Program-made: the position numbers and the translations under genes
The notes under the pieces: model-generated
The model's input: only the letters and a program-made list of their open reading frames with translations
What the model was told of the DNA's origin: nothing
The model's database searches: none
Shown: in pieces, positions 1 through 8,528 of the stretch
How the letters are laid out: each line of letters starts with the position of its first letter
How positions within the stretch are numbered: position 1 is the first letter of the stretch
NCBI GenBank assembly: GCA_051647685.1
Contig: JBOFEG010000032.1
Location: forward strand, 1 to 47,380
DNA: 47,380 nt
Direction of reading: 5' to 3'
Source: CALTSX01 sp051647685
GTDB taxonomy: Bacteria; Chlamydiota; Chlamydiia; Chlamydiales; CALTSX01

Positions 1-1
1 A

Positions 2-955
2 CAATCCCCTCATTTGTATGCAGAACCTACCGATAGTGAAGACAAGATGTTAAACGGTTCCTATTATGTTCTTGATGCTAATAACACAAAAGTTGGGGTA
101 TACAAACCCAGACTTCAAGCGCAAGGAGCACTAGATCATTTACCTGGCAAAATAACAAGCCAACGAGAGGGTATTCCAGCTGGCTCGGAAATTTTTCGTG
201 AAAACCTATCTTATTTTTTATGTAAAAAATTTAATAAAATGATTTCAAAATCTAGGCTGCCTATTAGAAATTTTGGGATACCAAAGACCAAAATCAAAGC
301 TCTTGAATCAACAATATTTGGAGAACATCATCAAACAGGTTCTTTGCAAAAGTTTAAAAAAAATTATAGAAAATTAACTAGTATTCAAGAAATCAAGGAA
401 ATTCCACAGAATGAAATAATCAAAACAGCTATTATAGATATCATTTATCTCAATACTGATAGACATTTAGGTAATTTATTATATTCTGATACAAAAAAAT
501 CTTTAATTTTAATTGATCACGGATCTTGTTTTCCTGAATTCAAAAGCTTGAATCGGTTACGTTTCATTTGGACATTATCACCCTATATTCAAAAATCATT
601 TCCTCAAAAATGGATTGATTTTATTCTGAATATTGACACAAAAAAACTTATACGAAAAATAATTTTGGAAATTGAAAAACATGAAGCCGATTTCCCAAAT
701 CAACAAATGGAAATTTCGAGTGAAGCTCTTTTCATTTTAATTTGTTCTATAGAGTCTTTAAAAAAATTTGCAAAAGAAAGAAAGCTATGCCCTATAGAAG
801 TTCATACAAATTATCTACTAGGTGGAAGATTTGCTAGAAATATTCAATGCATTTTTCAAAATTTTTGTGATACAAAAACTCCTCGTACAAGGGAATTTGT
901 ATATGAAAGTTTTGATTTAATAAAGCAAATGATCACTGAGATCTTAGTCTTATAA
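2..955 (+). CDS. PI3/PI4-kinase-like protein, 5'-truncated by window edge
   Basis: The reading frame is open from the first bases of the window, so the true start lies upstream; the first in-window start-like codon is a TTG at 14. Numbered from that TTG, residues 27-32 read VGVYKP, like the nucleotide-binding lysine strand of phosphatidylinositol kinases. Residues 149-154 read DRHLGN, matching the DRHxxN catalytic loop of the PI3/PI4-kinase family, and residues 168-170 (DHG, in LILIDHGS) sit where the metal-binding DFG lies. The spacing and order fit a compact PI-kinase-like fold, with a helical tail of about 140 residues. Bacteria that carry such folds are mostly intracellular and use them as effectors or protein kinases. 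The substrate (lipid, protein or nucleotide) cannot be read from the sequence. The fold call is fairly sure and the activity is inference. A HipA-like or actin-fragmin-kinase-like member is the main alternative. Confidence 0.6.
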   Translation, partial: QSPHLYAEPTDSEDKMLNGSYYVLDANNTKVGVYKPRLQAQGALDHLPGKITSQREGIPAGSEIFRENLSYFLCKKFNKMISKSRLPIRNFGIPKTKIKALESTIFGEHHQTGSLQKFKKNYRKLTSIQEIKEIPQNEIIKTAIIDIIYLNTDRHLGNLLYSDTKKSLILIDHGSCFPEFKSLNRLRFIWTLSPYIQKSFPQKWIDFILNIDTKKLIRKIILEIEKHEADFPNQQMEISSEALFILICSIESLKKFAKERKLCPIEVHTNYLLGGRFARNIQCIFQNFCDTKTPRTREFVYESFDLIKQMITEILVL

Positions 956-1149
956 GATTTTTTTTCCAATTAATGAATTGGATGCTACTTATAGAAACAC
1001 TCTATATAATTTTTTTTGATTAATTAATCATTTCAATTCTTTCAAATACCTTTTAAAAAAATTTCCCATACAAATGAATATTGAAAAAAAACCTATTTAA
1101 ATTGATACTAATATTTAAATTAACTCTATTAACAAGCATAGGTATTATT

Positions 1150-1665
1150 TTGAAAAATTTTTTTGTCACCGCTTTATTATGTATTAGTCACTGCTGCTTC
1201 TCACATGAACCTCCTTTTTCCGAGGCTGTATTAAAGTATACTCAAAATAATTTGCCAAATTTTGGAACGTTAAAAAGTACAAATACTTTTGTATATGTCG
1301 ATGTCGATGATAAGTACGTGCACGAGCTGATCCAATTCATCGAAAAATCTGGATTCCAAAAACCTCCTTATTTCGGTGACACAGATTTAGTTGGTGCTCA
1401 TATCACTGTAATCTATCCAAATGAAATGGAACAATATAACCTTGAACAAATCAATGAAACTGGCAGCACTATTTTTTTTCAGCCAGTGGAATGCAAATTA
1501 GTAACCCCTCCTAATTGGAAAGAAATAGATCAAGTTTATTTCATTGTTGTCGACTCACCTCAGCTAGACCAAATTAGAGAAAAATATGGGTTGCCTAATC
1601 GAGAATATAAATTTCATATTACGATTGGAGTAAAACCTAAAACAGCAGATGTTATTTCTAATTGA
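1150..1665 (+). CDS. secreted 2H-phosphoesterase-like protein
   Basis: I recognise two HxT motifs about 70 residues apart, AHITVIY and FHITIGV, each at the end of a hydrophobic strand. This is the signature of the 2H phosphoesterase superfamily (cyclic phosphodiesterases, RNA 2',3'-cyclic phosphodiesterases, 2'-5' ligase-like proteins). The two histidines would form the active site. I chose the TTG at 1150 because it gives a classic signal peptide (MKNFFVTALLCISHCCFS) and a 171-residue product. An in-frame TTG at 1081 would add 23 residues with a second hydrophobic stretch. There is no good ribosome site for either, so the start is uncertain. A strong terminator follows immediately. Export suggests action in the envelope or host. 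The substrate is unknown. Confidence 0.6.
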   Translation: MKNFFVTALLCISHCCFSHEPPFSEAVLKYTQNNLPNFGTLKSTNTFVYVDVDDKYVHELIQFIEKSGFQKPPYFGDTDLVGAHITVIYPNEMEQYNLEQINETGSTIFFQPVECKLVTPPNWKEIDQVYFIVVDSPQLDQIREKYGLPNREYKFHITIGVKPKTADVISN

Positions 1666-1682
1666 AGTCGCATATCATTTTT

Positions 1683-1714
1683 TTGCAAGCCTATCAAATA
1701 GGCTTGCAATTTTT
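1683..1714 (+). terminator. rho-independent terminator after the 2H-phosphoesterase gene
   Basis: A perfect 12-bp stem (TTGCAAGCCTAT / ATAGGCTTGCAA) closes a 3-base CAA loop and is followed by five T. It starts 17 bases after the stop codon at 1665. The rest of 1715-1920 shows nothing I can assign except a ribosome site (AAAGGA) before the next gene. Confidence 0.85.
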
Positions 1715-1920
1715 CATTAGGCCAACTCTACTGGAGTAGTCTTTAACAGATAGTAACACCAGAATATCCAGTCCACATGATAACTAGTCATGTCTAATGA
1801 TTTTATCTCTTGCTCTTACTATTATCACGCTATATTAAAAAAAATTATTGAAAATAAACTAAATTAAAATTATTTCAATTCAATTGACTTTTTTTCTTAT
1901 CGATTTTAAAAAGGAAATTA

Positions 1921-2331
1921 ATGAATCAATTGAAGGAGCGACACATGATTTTAAACAGACAGAATATCTTAAAAGAAATTGATGACACCTTAGACCAACT
2001 TCTTCACAATGCAAATGTTTTGCAACAAATTGCAAATAATCCAAAATATATAGAAGAGAAAAATGCATTAGAAAATACGCAAGAGAGTCTCTTTTCGCAT
2101 TTGATTCATATGGATTGTTTATTATCGCAAGAAAATATCTCTATAAAGAAGAAGGAAAGAAATTCATTAAATATCTCTAAGCGATTGACGAGTACTGGAA
2201 GATTTGATTCTAACTTTGTAAAGAAGATGTATCGAAATTTTATGAAACCAATTTCAACCGATCTTAGAACAATCAACCACATGGAAAAATCTACTGTAAA
2301 ACAAAAATCAAAAGTATTAGTACATCGATAA
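1921..2331 (+). CDS. hypothetical protein, 136 aa, helical
   Basis: I do not recognise this protein. It starts at an ATG preceded by AAAAAGGAAATTA, a plausible ribosome site. The product is charged and rich in Lys, Asn, Leu and Ile, with predicted long helices (for example around DDTLDQLLHNANVLQQIA), no membrane segment and no signal peptide. The C-terminal third is basic (KKKERNSLNISKRL, then KQKSKVLVHR), so nucleic-acid or chaperone-type binding is possible but unproven. An alternative ATG 27 bases downstream (MILNRQN...) is possible. Its last 15 bases overlap the 3' end of the convergent E1 dehydrogenase gene, so the two genes share a tail-to-tail junction with no room for a separate terminator. 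Confidence 0.55.
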   Translation: MNQLKERHMILNRQNILKEIDDTLDQLLHNANVLQQIANNPKYIEEKNALENTQESLFSHLIHMDCLLSQENISIKKKERNSLNISKRLTSTGRFDSNFVKKMYRNFMKPISTDLRTINHMEKSTVKQKSKVLVHR

Positions 2332-4368
2332 TTCTCGAATAGCCGTTTCTAACTGAAATTTCTGAGGCAGACAAACATTTTCTAACTCTTTAGAATAAGG
2401 AACCGGAACATGTAATCCCCCAATACGCATGATAGGTGCATCTAAACTAGAAAAAGATGTTTCCATAACTGCTGCAGCAATTTCTGCACCAAAACCACAA
2501 ACTTTAGCTGCCTCGTGTGCAATTAATAATTTACCTGTTTTTTGTACAGATCTAAGGATTAAATCGAGGTCATAAGGAAATAAAGTTCTAAGATCAACAA
2601 CCTCTACAGAGATGTTTTCCTCTTGTAATTTTTGTGCAATTTCATATGCCATCACGGCAATCATGCCATAGCATACAACGGTCACATCACTACCGGGAGT
2701 CAAAATAAGACCTTTACCAAGTAGAGTAACTTGTTCGTTAGAAGGCTCAAGTCTCGCACAAAACAGTCGTTGGCGATAGAGAGCCTTATGTTCTAAAAAT
2801 ATCACTGGATTTGGATCGCGAATTGCAGCTTTTAATAAACATTTTGCATCTGTCGCATTACTTGGGACCACTACTTTAAGTCCACCATGATGAATTAAAA
2901 ATGCCTCAATGCTCTGAGAATGATAGGGTCCTCCTTGTATATATCCACCATAGGGTATACGAATTACAACAGGACAATTCCACTCACCATTTGATCTAAA
3001 ATGAATACTGGCAAGTTCATTGAATAATTGATTCACCCCAGTCCATATATAATCGGCAAATTGTATTTCGCCGACAGGCGTCATGCCTGCAAGTGACATT
3101 CCTAGAGCAAGTCCAATGATCGTCGATTCTGCGAGAGGTGTATTGAAACACCTATCTTGCCCGAATTTACGAGTTAAATCTTTTGTAACACCAAATACTC
3201 CACCTTTTCCACCCGCTACATCTTGTCCAAATACAATAATACTGGAATCTCGTCTCATCTCTTCTTCGAGAGCATGATTTAAAGCATCTACAATAACAAT
3301 AGACTCTCTCTCTGGATTTATGTAATCTGATGAATCTGTCTTTATTAGGGAACTATCTTGAAAGTTAGTTTCTTTTGCGAAATTAGCTACATCTGGAGAG
3401 GGCAATTCGACTGCTTGCGATGCAGCCTCTTCAATTATAGTAAAACTACTACGTCTCATCACTTGGATATCTGATTCATCAACCCACTCTCGCTCGAGGA
3501 GCCACTGTTCAAATTTAGGGATTGGGTCCCTCTCTATATCCTTTTCAATGTCTGTTTTAGTTTTATATTTTTTTGGATCATCACTGCTACTGTGTCCACC
3601 AATCCTCGATATTTTTGCAACAATAAGGCTCGGGCCAAGACTATCTCTTGCCCGAGTTACAGCATTCTGCATCGCGATAGCGAGCGGTTCGGGCGCGCAC
3701 CCATCTACCTCTACAACAGCGAGACCCTCATATCCACTGGCCATTTTTGCACATGTACCACCCGTTGTTTGTTCGCTAACTGGAACAGAAATCGCCCAGC
3801 CATTATCTTGAATAACAAAAATAATTGGGAGTTTATGAAGACAGGAAAAGTTCAATGCTTCGTGAAAGTCACCCTGTGAAGTAGAACCGTCTCCTCCAGA
3901 CACATATACTACTTCTCGTTTCTTTTGCAGCGAAATTGCTTTGGCAGTTCCAACTGCTTGGAGAAACTGTGATCCAACAACACTTGATTGACATGGAATT
4001 CGGAGCTCTGTATCAGAAAAATGCTCTGGCATTTGTTTACTACTAGAGTGATTAACCGATTGTTTGCCGAGAAAAGATGCAAATAGATCGACCAGTTTCG
4101 CTCCAATTCCAATTACAAATGCTCTATCTCGATAATAGGGAAATGCCCAATCGGTTTTAGAAATTAAAGAAAAAGCAGCAATAATTCCAACAAGCTCATG
4201 GCCGTCCGTACATAAATGAAATGTACCACCCTTATTTTGTTTGGCAAGCTTTTGCATTTTTTGATCAATGCTTCGCGTGATATATAATTGATGCAGAATT
4301 TGTAGGCAAAGGGTGCGATTCTCAAGTAAAGCAATCGAGATTTGTGATAGAGAAGTTTGAACTTCCAT
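2317..4368 (-). CDS. 2-oxoacid dehydrogenase E1, fused alpha and beta subunits
   Basis: This is a single 683-residue chain joining E1-alpha and E1-beta, which are usually separate genes. The alpha half (about 1-330) has the thiamine-diphosphate motif GGDGSTSQGDFHEALN...QDNGWAIS. The beta half (about 360-683) has FGQDVAGGKGGVFGVT, the TPLAES helix and the HEAAKVCGFGAEIAA segment. It decarboxylates a branched-chain 2-oxoacid or pyruvate and passes the acyl group to E2. The alpha sequence looks closer to the branched-chain/oxoisovalerate type, as I recall for the fused chlamydial gene (CT340). It follows a UPF0158 gene with a 4-base gap and is probably co-transcribed with it. No E2 or E3 gene is in this window. 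The family assignment is firm; substrate preference is inference. Confidence 0.92.
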   Translation of the reverse strand: MEVQTSLSQISIALLENRTLCLQILHQLYITRSIDQKMQKLAKQNKGGTFHLCTDGHELVGIIAAFSLISKTDWAFPYYRDRAFVIGIGAKLVDLFASFLGKQSVNHSSSKQMPEHFSDTELRIPCQSSVVGSQFLQAVGTAKAISLQKKREVVYVSGGDGSTSQGDFHEALNFSCLHKLPIIFVIQDNGWAISVPVSEQTTGGTCAKMASGYEGLAVVEVDGCAPEPLAIAMQNAVTRARDSLGPSLIVAKISRIGGHSSSDDPKKYKTKTDIEKDIERDPIPKFEQWLLEREWVDESDIQVMRRSSFTIIEEAASQAVELPSPDVANFAKETNFQDSSLIKTDSSDYINPERESIVIVDALNHALEEEMRRDSSIIVFGQDVAGGKGGVFGVTKDLTRKFGQDRCFNTPLAESTIIGLALGMSLAGMTPVGEIQFADYIWTGVNQLFNELASIHFRSNGEWNCPVVIRIPYGGYIQGGPYHSQSIEAFLIHHGGLKVVVPSNATDAKCLLKAAIRDPNPVIFLEHKALYRQRLFCARLEPSNEQVTLLGKGLILTPGSDVTVVCYGMIAVMAYEIAQKLQEENISVEVVDLRTLFPYDLDLILRSVQKTGKLLIAHEAAKVCGFGAEIAAAVMETSFSSLDAPIMRIGGLHVPVPYSKELENVCLPQKFQLETAIRELSMY

Positions 4369-4372
4369 AGAT

Positions 4373-5461
4373 TTATTTTTTCTTTTTCGGTTTATTCGGG
4401 CGAATTAACCCGACACTCCTAGACCTCTTCTCTTCAGATATATCCGTGGACTTTTTAGTCGGTCTACCTCGTTTTTTAGACATAAGCCCTTTGGCAAGCT
4501 CAAATACTTTACTCTTTTTTTGACCTTCCCTCACAGAAACAGTACTAGAATCAAATATTTTATCAAGACCTTCTTCGAGCGACTCTGCTTGCAATCGATT
4601 TGATAAATGTCTTAAAGATTCAAGTCGTTGTGAAAGTGCTTCCAATTTTGAGTCTACTTTTACTCTAGAAGCTCCTCGCATAGCCAAAAACTGAGCTTCT
4701 GAATCAAACTTGGCAGAGAAAGTCATCGCAGCTATAGAGTACTCCGGCATAAATAGAAATGGTCTAGAGGCTGGAGGTATTGTTGTGTAAAGATCAGGAG
4801 TTAATTGTGGTTCAATTTCCACTTTTGCTACTTGTTTTGGAGGTCGACCGCGTTTTGGCCGTGGATTCAATGCTTCATTAGAGTAATAAATTTTTGATTT
4901 ATTGGATAAAATATCCCTTGCAGATTGAATTTCTTTTGAAACTTTAGGCTCAAATAAATTATTTTTTAATTTTTTTACGATTTGTGGAAGTAGTTCAATG
5001 TCTTCCTCAAACACAAAAATAATCCCCTCTCCTCTCAACCATTCTATGACTCGAATGCGAGAACGCTCGTGATAGTATTGTTGCCATTTTTCGAGTTCAG
5101 TTGGATGATCATATATAAATTCTAAGAAATTCTCTCTTGCCTCTTTTCCGCCAATGATATCGAGTAATTTTTCTTTTGTATCAATGTCGTATACCTTTTC
5201 ATTCACAAATCCTTCCATAAACTTTTTAGTTTCAAAGTAGGTCATCTTGGGAATTAGAGAATAACGAGCCCCATGAGCGGAGATTTCTCTAGTGAATGCA
5301 AGAAGCTCCTCTTCTGCTTTATCGAGATCGATAAATAATAAAAAACCCTCCACCTTATCCAAATAAAAATCTCTTTCATCATCAGATTTAGCAAATGCTT
5401 CTAAAAAGCGATGGAAACGAAGAATTAAAGGGTTTTGTGCTATTGGAAGTGTTTTATACAT
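4373..5461 (-). CDS. UPF0158 family protein with AT-hook-like C-terminal region
   Basis: The N-terminal 150 residues (HRFLEAFAKSDDERDFYLDK..., ...TYFETKKFMEGFV..., ...NFLEFIYDHPTELEKWQQYY) match my recollection of the UPF0158 family, which includes a chlamydial member of similar length (CT429). The function of the family is unknown. The C-terminal half is different in style. It holds two basic RGRP cores (PRPKRGRPPKQ near residue 210 and KKRGRPTKK near 335) typical of AT-hook minor-groove binders, a coiled-coil-like segment between them, and a very basic end (RPNKPKKKK). Together these suggest a DNA-associated protein. It lies upstream of the fused E1 gene with a 4-base gap. A 296-base divergent region separates it from the metal transporter genes. 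Confidence 0.7.
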   Translation of the reverse strand: MYKTLPIAQNPLILRFHRFLEAFAKSDDERDFYLDKVEGFLLFIDLDKAEEELLAFTREISAHGARYSLIPKMTYFETKKFMEGFVNEKVYDIDTKEKLLDIIGGKEARENFLEFIYDHPTELEKWQQYYHERSRIRVIEWLRGEGIIFVFEEDIELLPQIVKKLKNNLFEPKVSKEIQSARDILSNKSKIYYSNEALNPRPKRGRPPKQVAKVEIEPQLTPDLYTTIPPASRPFLFMPEYSIAAMTFSAKFDSEAQFLAMRGASRVKVDSKLEALSQRLESLRHLSNRLQAESLEEGLDKIFDSSTVSVREGQKKSKVFELAKGLMSKKRGRPTKKSTDISEEKRSRSVGLIRPNKPKKKK

Positions 5462-5563
5462 AAGGATTCAGTCCAAAATTTTTCTATAGAATGTGATTAT
5501 AGCAGTTATCTGATTTCTAAGAAACTAAGATAACTTAATAAAAACCTTAACGTCAACTTAACC

Positions 5564-5581
5564 TGAACTTAAAGAAGTTCA
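5564..5581. promoter_or_regulatory. inverted repeat in the divergent UPF0158 / VIT intergenic region
   Basis: TGAACTT-AAAG-AAGTTCA is a perfect 7-bp inverted repeat near the middle of the 296-base gap (5462-5757) between divergent genes. It could be an operator or a small hairpin. The only other signal I see in the gap is a perfect -10-like TATAAT at 5741-5746 just upstream of the plus-strand gene, without a convincing -35. Confidence 0.3.
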
Positions 5582-5757
5582 ACAAAAATTGAAAAAATTT
5601 AGTTAATTTATAAAAATAAATTTATCATCTATTTAAAAGTACTATCTTTTTAATCCTACTTTAATGGCTCAAAAGCTGTTTTTGTATGGGAAATTACTAA
5701 TCATCTTTCTGAGTTTCAAGTAGAATTAAACCATAATTTCTATAATATAGATAAATT

Positions 5758-6504
5758 ATGAATAACAAATCACGACATTTTGCGGATAAAGATGCTGCCG
5801 AGCATTTAAAAGATGCAAGAGAGAAAGGGCACCATACTTTTGCAGAACCCCATGGGCTTGAACCTATGGGTTGGAAAAATGCATTTTTAGATGGATTACA
5901 AATTAGTGCAATCATTCTGAGCTTACTCTTGCTAGTTCATAGCTCTTCTAATTTACCTACTATTTTGATAATAACCTTTTCTTTTGGAATGGTTATTTTT
6001 CTTTTTGCAAGATCTGCATTTTTTGGATGGTCTAGGCTGGAAAAATTACATACTTTAATCAAGGAAGAAAATTGGGAAATTACACACCACCGAGAACAAG
6101 AAAAGAAAGAACTCATAGCAATATACAGAGCCAAAGGTTTTCAGGGAGAAATACTAACACAAATTGTAGATACTCTTGCAGCAGATGATAATCGGCTACT
6201 CGAGGTGATGTTAACAGAAGAGCTTGGCATTCCTTTGGAGTCTTACGACCACCCATTGCAACAAGGGTGTGCTGCAGCTACTGGCTGTTTTATTTCATGT
6301 ACAGCCATCTACATAGCTAGTCGAATCCATCCTCTGTTTGGAACGTTAATTGTATCCGGGATAATTATTGGAGTTTCTTCCTTTTGGTTTGCGAAAATAC
6401 AAAAAAATAACCGACTCCATGCCGTTATCTGGAGCATCGCACTATTTGGTCTTATTATGGGTAGTACTTACTTTCTGTTACAACATCTCCATTTGTTTCT
6501 ATGA
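5758..6504 (+). CDS. VIT1/CCC1-like iron/manganese transporter family protein
   Basis: A membrane protein of 248 residues. Two hydrophobic segments lie near residues 45-90 and three more near 170-248. Between them is a cytosolic helical region with EQEKKELIAIYRAKGFQGE and VMLTEELGI, which resembles the metal-binding loop of VIT1/CCC1 proteins (E..E...EIY...GF.g and EE.G). The start is the ATG at 5758. Its stop overlaps the start of the downstream P1B-type ATPase by 4 bases (ATGA), indicating translational coupling and a shared role in metal handling. As I recall, Chlamydia keeps a hypothetical gene next to its zntA-like ATPase (CT728/CT727), so the pair looks conserved. The VIT assignment rests on pattern resemblance; the ion and direction are not determined. 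Confidence 0.6.
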   Translation: MNNKSRHFADKDAAEHLKDAREKGHHTFAEPHGLEPMGWKNAFLDGLQISAIILSLLLLVHSSSNLPTILIITFSFGMVIFLFARSAFFGWSRLEKLHTLIKEENWEITHHREQEKKELIAIYRAKGFQGEILTQIVDTLAADDNRLLEVMLTEELGIPLESYDHPLQQGCAAATGCFISCTAIYIASRIHPLFGTLIVSGIIIGVSSFWFAKIQKNNRLHAVIWSIALFGLIMGSTYFLLQHLHLFL

Positions 6505-8489
6505 ACAAACAGAACAAACCATATTTATTTAATGAATTCTTTAACTCCGGAGGAGAAGAATCTATCAGTCCATTTTTGCGCTCTACCGCAAAAAAATGGA
6601 GCTCCTACCTATTATTAAAGATTTCTATTCTCTCGGCTGTATTACTCGCTGTTGCCTTTGTTAGTTCTTTTATCTCAAAAGATATCTCCACTTTCTTCTT
6701 GATTGTCATATATTTTTTAGTGGGGACCCCTGCATTTTTGGATACTATAGAGGATCTTCGATCCTTTGAGATTAATATCGATGTATTGATGACTGTTGCA
6801 GCATTGCTTTCTGTAATTATCGGGAGTGAAATGGAAGGAGCTTTACTTCTCGTTCTTTTTTCCCTGTCAGAAGCCATCGAAGAAACTGTGTCCAGTAAAA
6901 CAAAAAGCGCTATACAGAGCTTGAGGAAACTCGCGCCAACGAAAGTGATTACAATCAATAAACAAAAGGAGCTGCACGAGAAAAGTATTACTGAAATAAA
7001 GCTCGGTGAACATATTTTAATTAAAGCGGGCGAGGTCATTCCACTCGATGGAGTCATTATAGAGGGAAGTTCTTATATTAATCTCGTTCATCTCACGGGA
7101 GAAAACATTCCAGTCGTAAAAAAACCCAATGATATAGTGGAAGCTGGTAGCAGAAATTTGGATGGGCCTCTTACCGTTAAAGTATTGAAACAAAGCCATG
7201 AGTCAACGCTTGAAAAAATTGCTACGCTGATTCAACAGGCGCAACTCGCAAAACCAAAATTGGAACGTTTTCTCGATCGGTTTGGAAAAGTCTACGCGAC
7301 TACGGTTATCTTATTATTTATTTTTTTTGCATTGACTATGCCTCTCTATACTTCTCTTCCATTCTTGGGGACAAATGGTTCTTTTTATCGCGCTCTTGCC
7401 TTTCTGATCGCAGCATCTCCTTGTGCGCTTATTATTGCTACACCAACAGCCTATCTCAGTGCAATCAGCGCCTGTGCTAAAAAGGGTATTCTTTTAAAAG
7501 GAGGTATGCTGCTAGATGCAATTGCTAGCAGTGATCTAGTTGCCCTCGATAAAACAGGAACGCTGACGCAGGGAAAATTAGAACTGACAAAAATTCATTG
7601 TTTTAGTGAAAAAAATCCCATTTGTTCTGAAAAAGAAGCAGTTTCTATTGCATCAAGTTTAGAACGCGGAGTGCTCCACCCTATTGCAGATTCTCTAGAA
7701 AAGTATGCCTCTCATCATAAAATTCCAATCATAGAAATACAAAATTTTAAAGCCACTCCTGGGTATGGACTGGAAGGAATAATAGAGTTGGATAAGAAAC
7801 AGATACCTGTTTATATCGGGAGTTTTGAATTTATTCATCTAAAGCTCGGAAAAGATTATTTGATGAAGAATTGGCCTGTTCTACAAAAAGAAATCGAAAA
7901 TAAAGAAGAATTACTTGCCTTCCTAGTTATAGAAACAACTCTATATTTGTTTCATTTCACTGATAACTTACGACCCGATATGGCAAGAATGATCCATCAA
8001 TTACATACGGAGTTATCTTTAGATACCGTTATGCTAACTGGAGATCATAAATGGAGCGCAGATAGGATTGCTAAGCAAATCCAAATCAAAAAATACTATT
8101 TCGATTTAAAGCCCGAAGATAAATTACATTTGATCACCAAACTCAGTGAGCGACATAAATTAATTATGATTGGGGATGGTATTAATGATGCTCCATCGTT
8201 AATGCGAGCCCATGTAGGAATTTCTATGGGAAAAATTGGAAGTGCTACAGCAATCGAGGCATCCGATGTCATTTTTCTTCACGATAACTTATCGCATGTT
8301 ACTTGGCTTATACGCAAAGCACGGCAAACGAGGAGAATTCTTTTTCAAAATATTACGCTCGCTTTATTTGTCATAGTTCTCGCAACCACCCCTGCGCTCC
8401 TTGGATTTATTCCTTTATGGGCAGCCGTTATTCTTCATGAAGGGGGGACTGTTTTAGTAGGATTAAATAGCCTTCGCTTACTTAAATAA
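6501..8489 (+). CDS. heavy-metal P-type ATPase of the P1B-4 type
   Basis: All P-type ATPase landmarks are present: the TGEN actuator loop (LVHLTGENIP), SPC at residues 306-308 in the sixth membrane segment, the phosphorylated Asp in DKTGTLTQG (D350), an HP motif in ERGVLHPIA, and GDGINDAPS. The last membrane segment carries HEGGTVLVGLNSLR (H646). SPC together with HEGGT defines the P1B-4 subgroup, associated with Co, Zn or Fe export. There is no N-terminal CxxC metal-binding domain, which also fits this subgroup. The enzyme would pump divalent metal across the inner membrane. It is translationally coupled to the preceding VIT-like gene. The family call is firm; the metal is inference from the subgroup. 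Confidence 0.92.
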   Translation: MNKQNKPYLFNEFFNSGGEESISPFLRSTAKKWSSYLLLKISILSAVLLAVAFVSSFISKDISTFFLIVIYFLVGTPAFLDTIEDLRSFEINIDVLMTVAALLSVIIGSEMEGALLLVLFSLSEAIEETVSSKTKSAIQSLRKLAPTKVITINKQKELHEKSITEIKLGEHILIKAGEVIPLDGVIIEGSSYINLVHLTGENIPVVKKPNDIVEAGSRNLDGPLTVKVLKQSHESTLEKIATLIQQAQLAKPKLERFLDRFGKVYATTVILLFIFFALTMPLYTSLPFLGTNGSFYRALAFLIAASPCALIIATPTAYLSAISACAKKGILLKGGMLLDAIASSDLVALDKTGTLTQGKLELTKIHCFSEKNPICSEKEAVSIASSLERGVLHPIADSLEKYASHHKIPIIEIQNFKATPGYGLEGIIELDKKQIPVYIGSFEFIHLKLGKDYLMKNWPVLQKEIENKEELLAFLVIETTLYLFHFTDNLRPDMARMIHQLHTELSLDTVMLTGDHKWSADRIAKQIQIKKYYFDLKPEDKLHLITKLSERHKLIMIGDGINDAPSLMRAHVGISMGKIGSATAIEASDVIFLHDNLSHVTWLIRKARQTRRILFQNITLALFVIVLATTPALLGFIPLWAAVILHEGGTVLVGLNSLRLLK

Positions 8490-8528
8490 TTGGAGTAATA
8501 AGACTATTTTTAGTATTATATTTTGATT

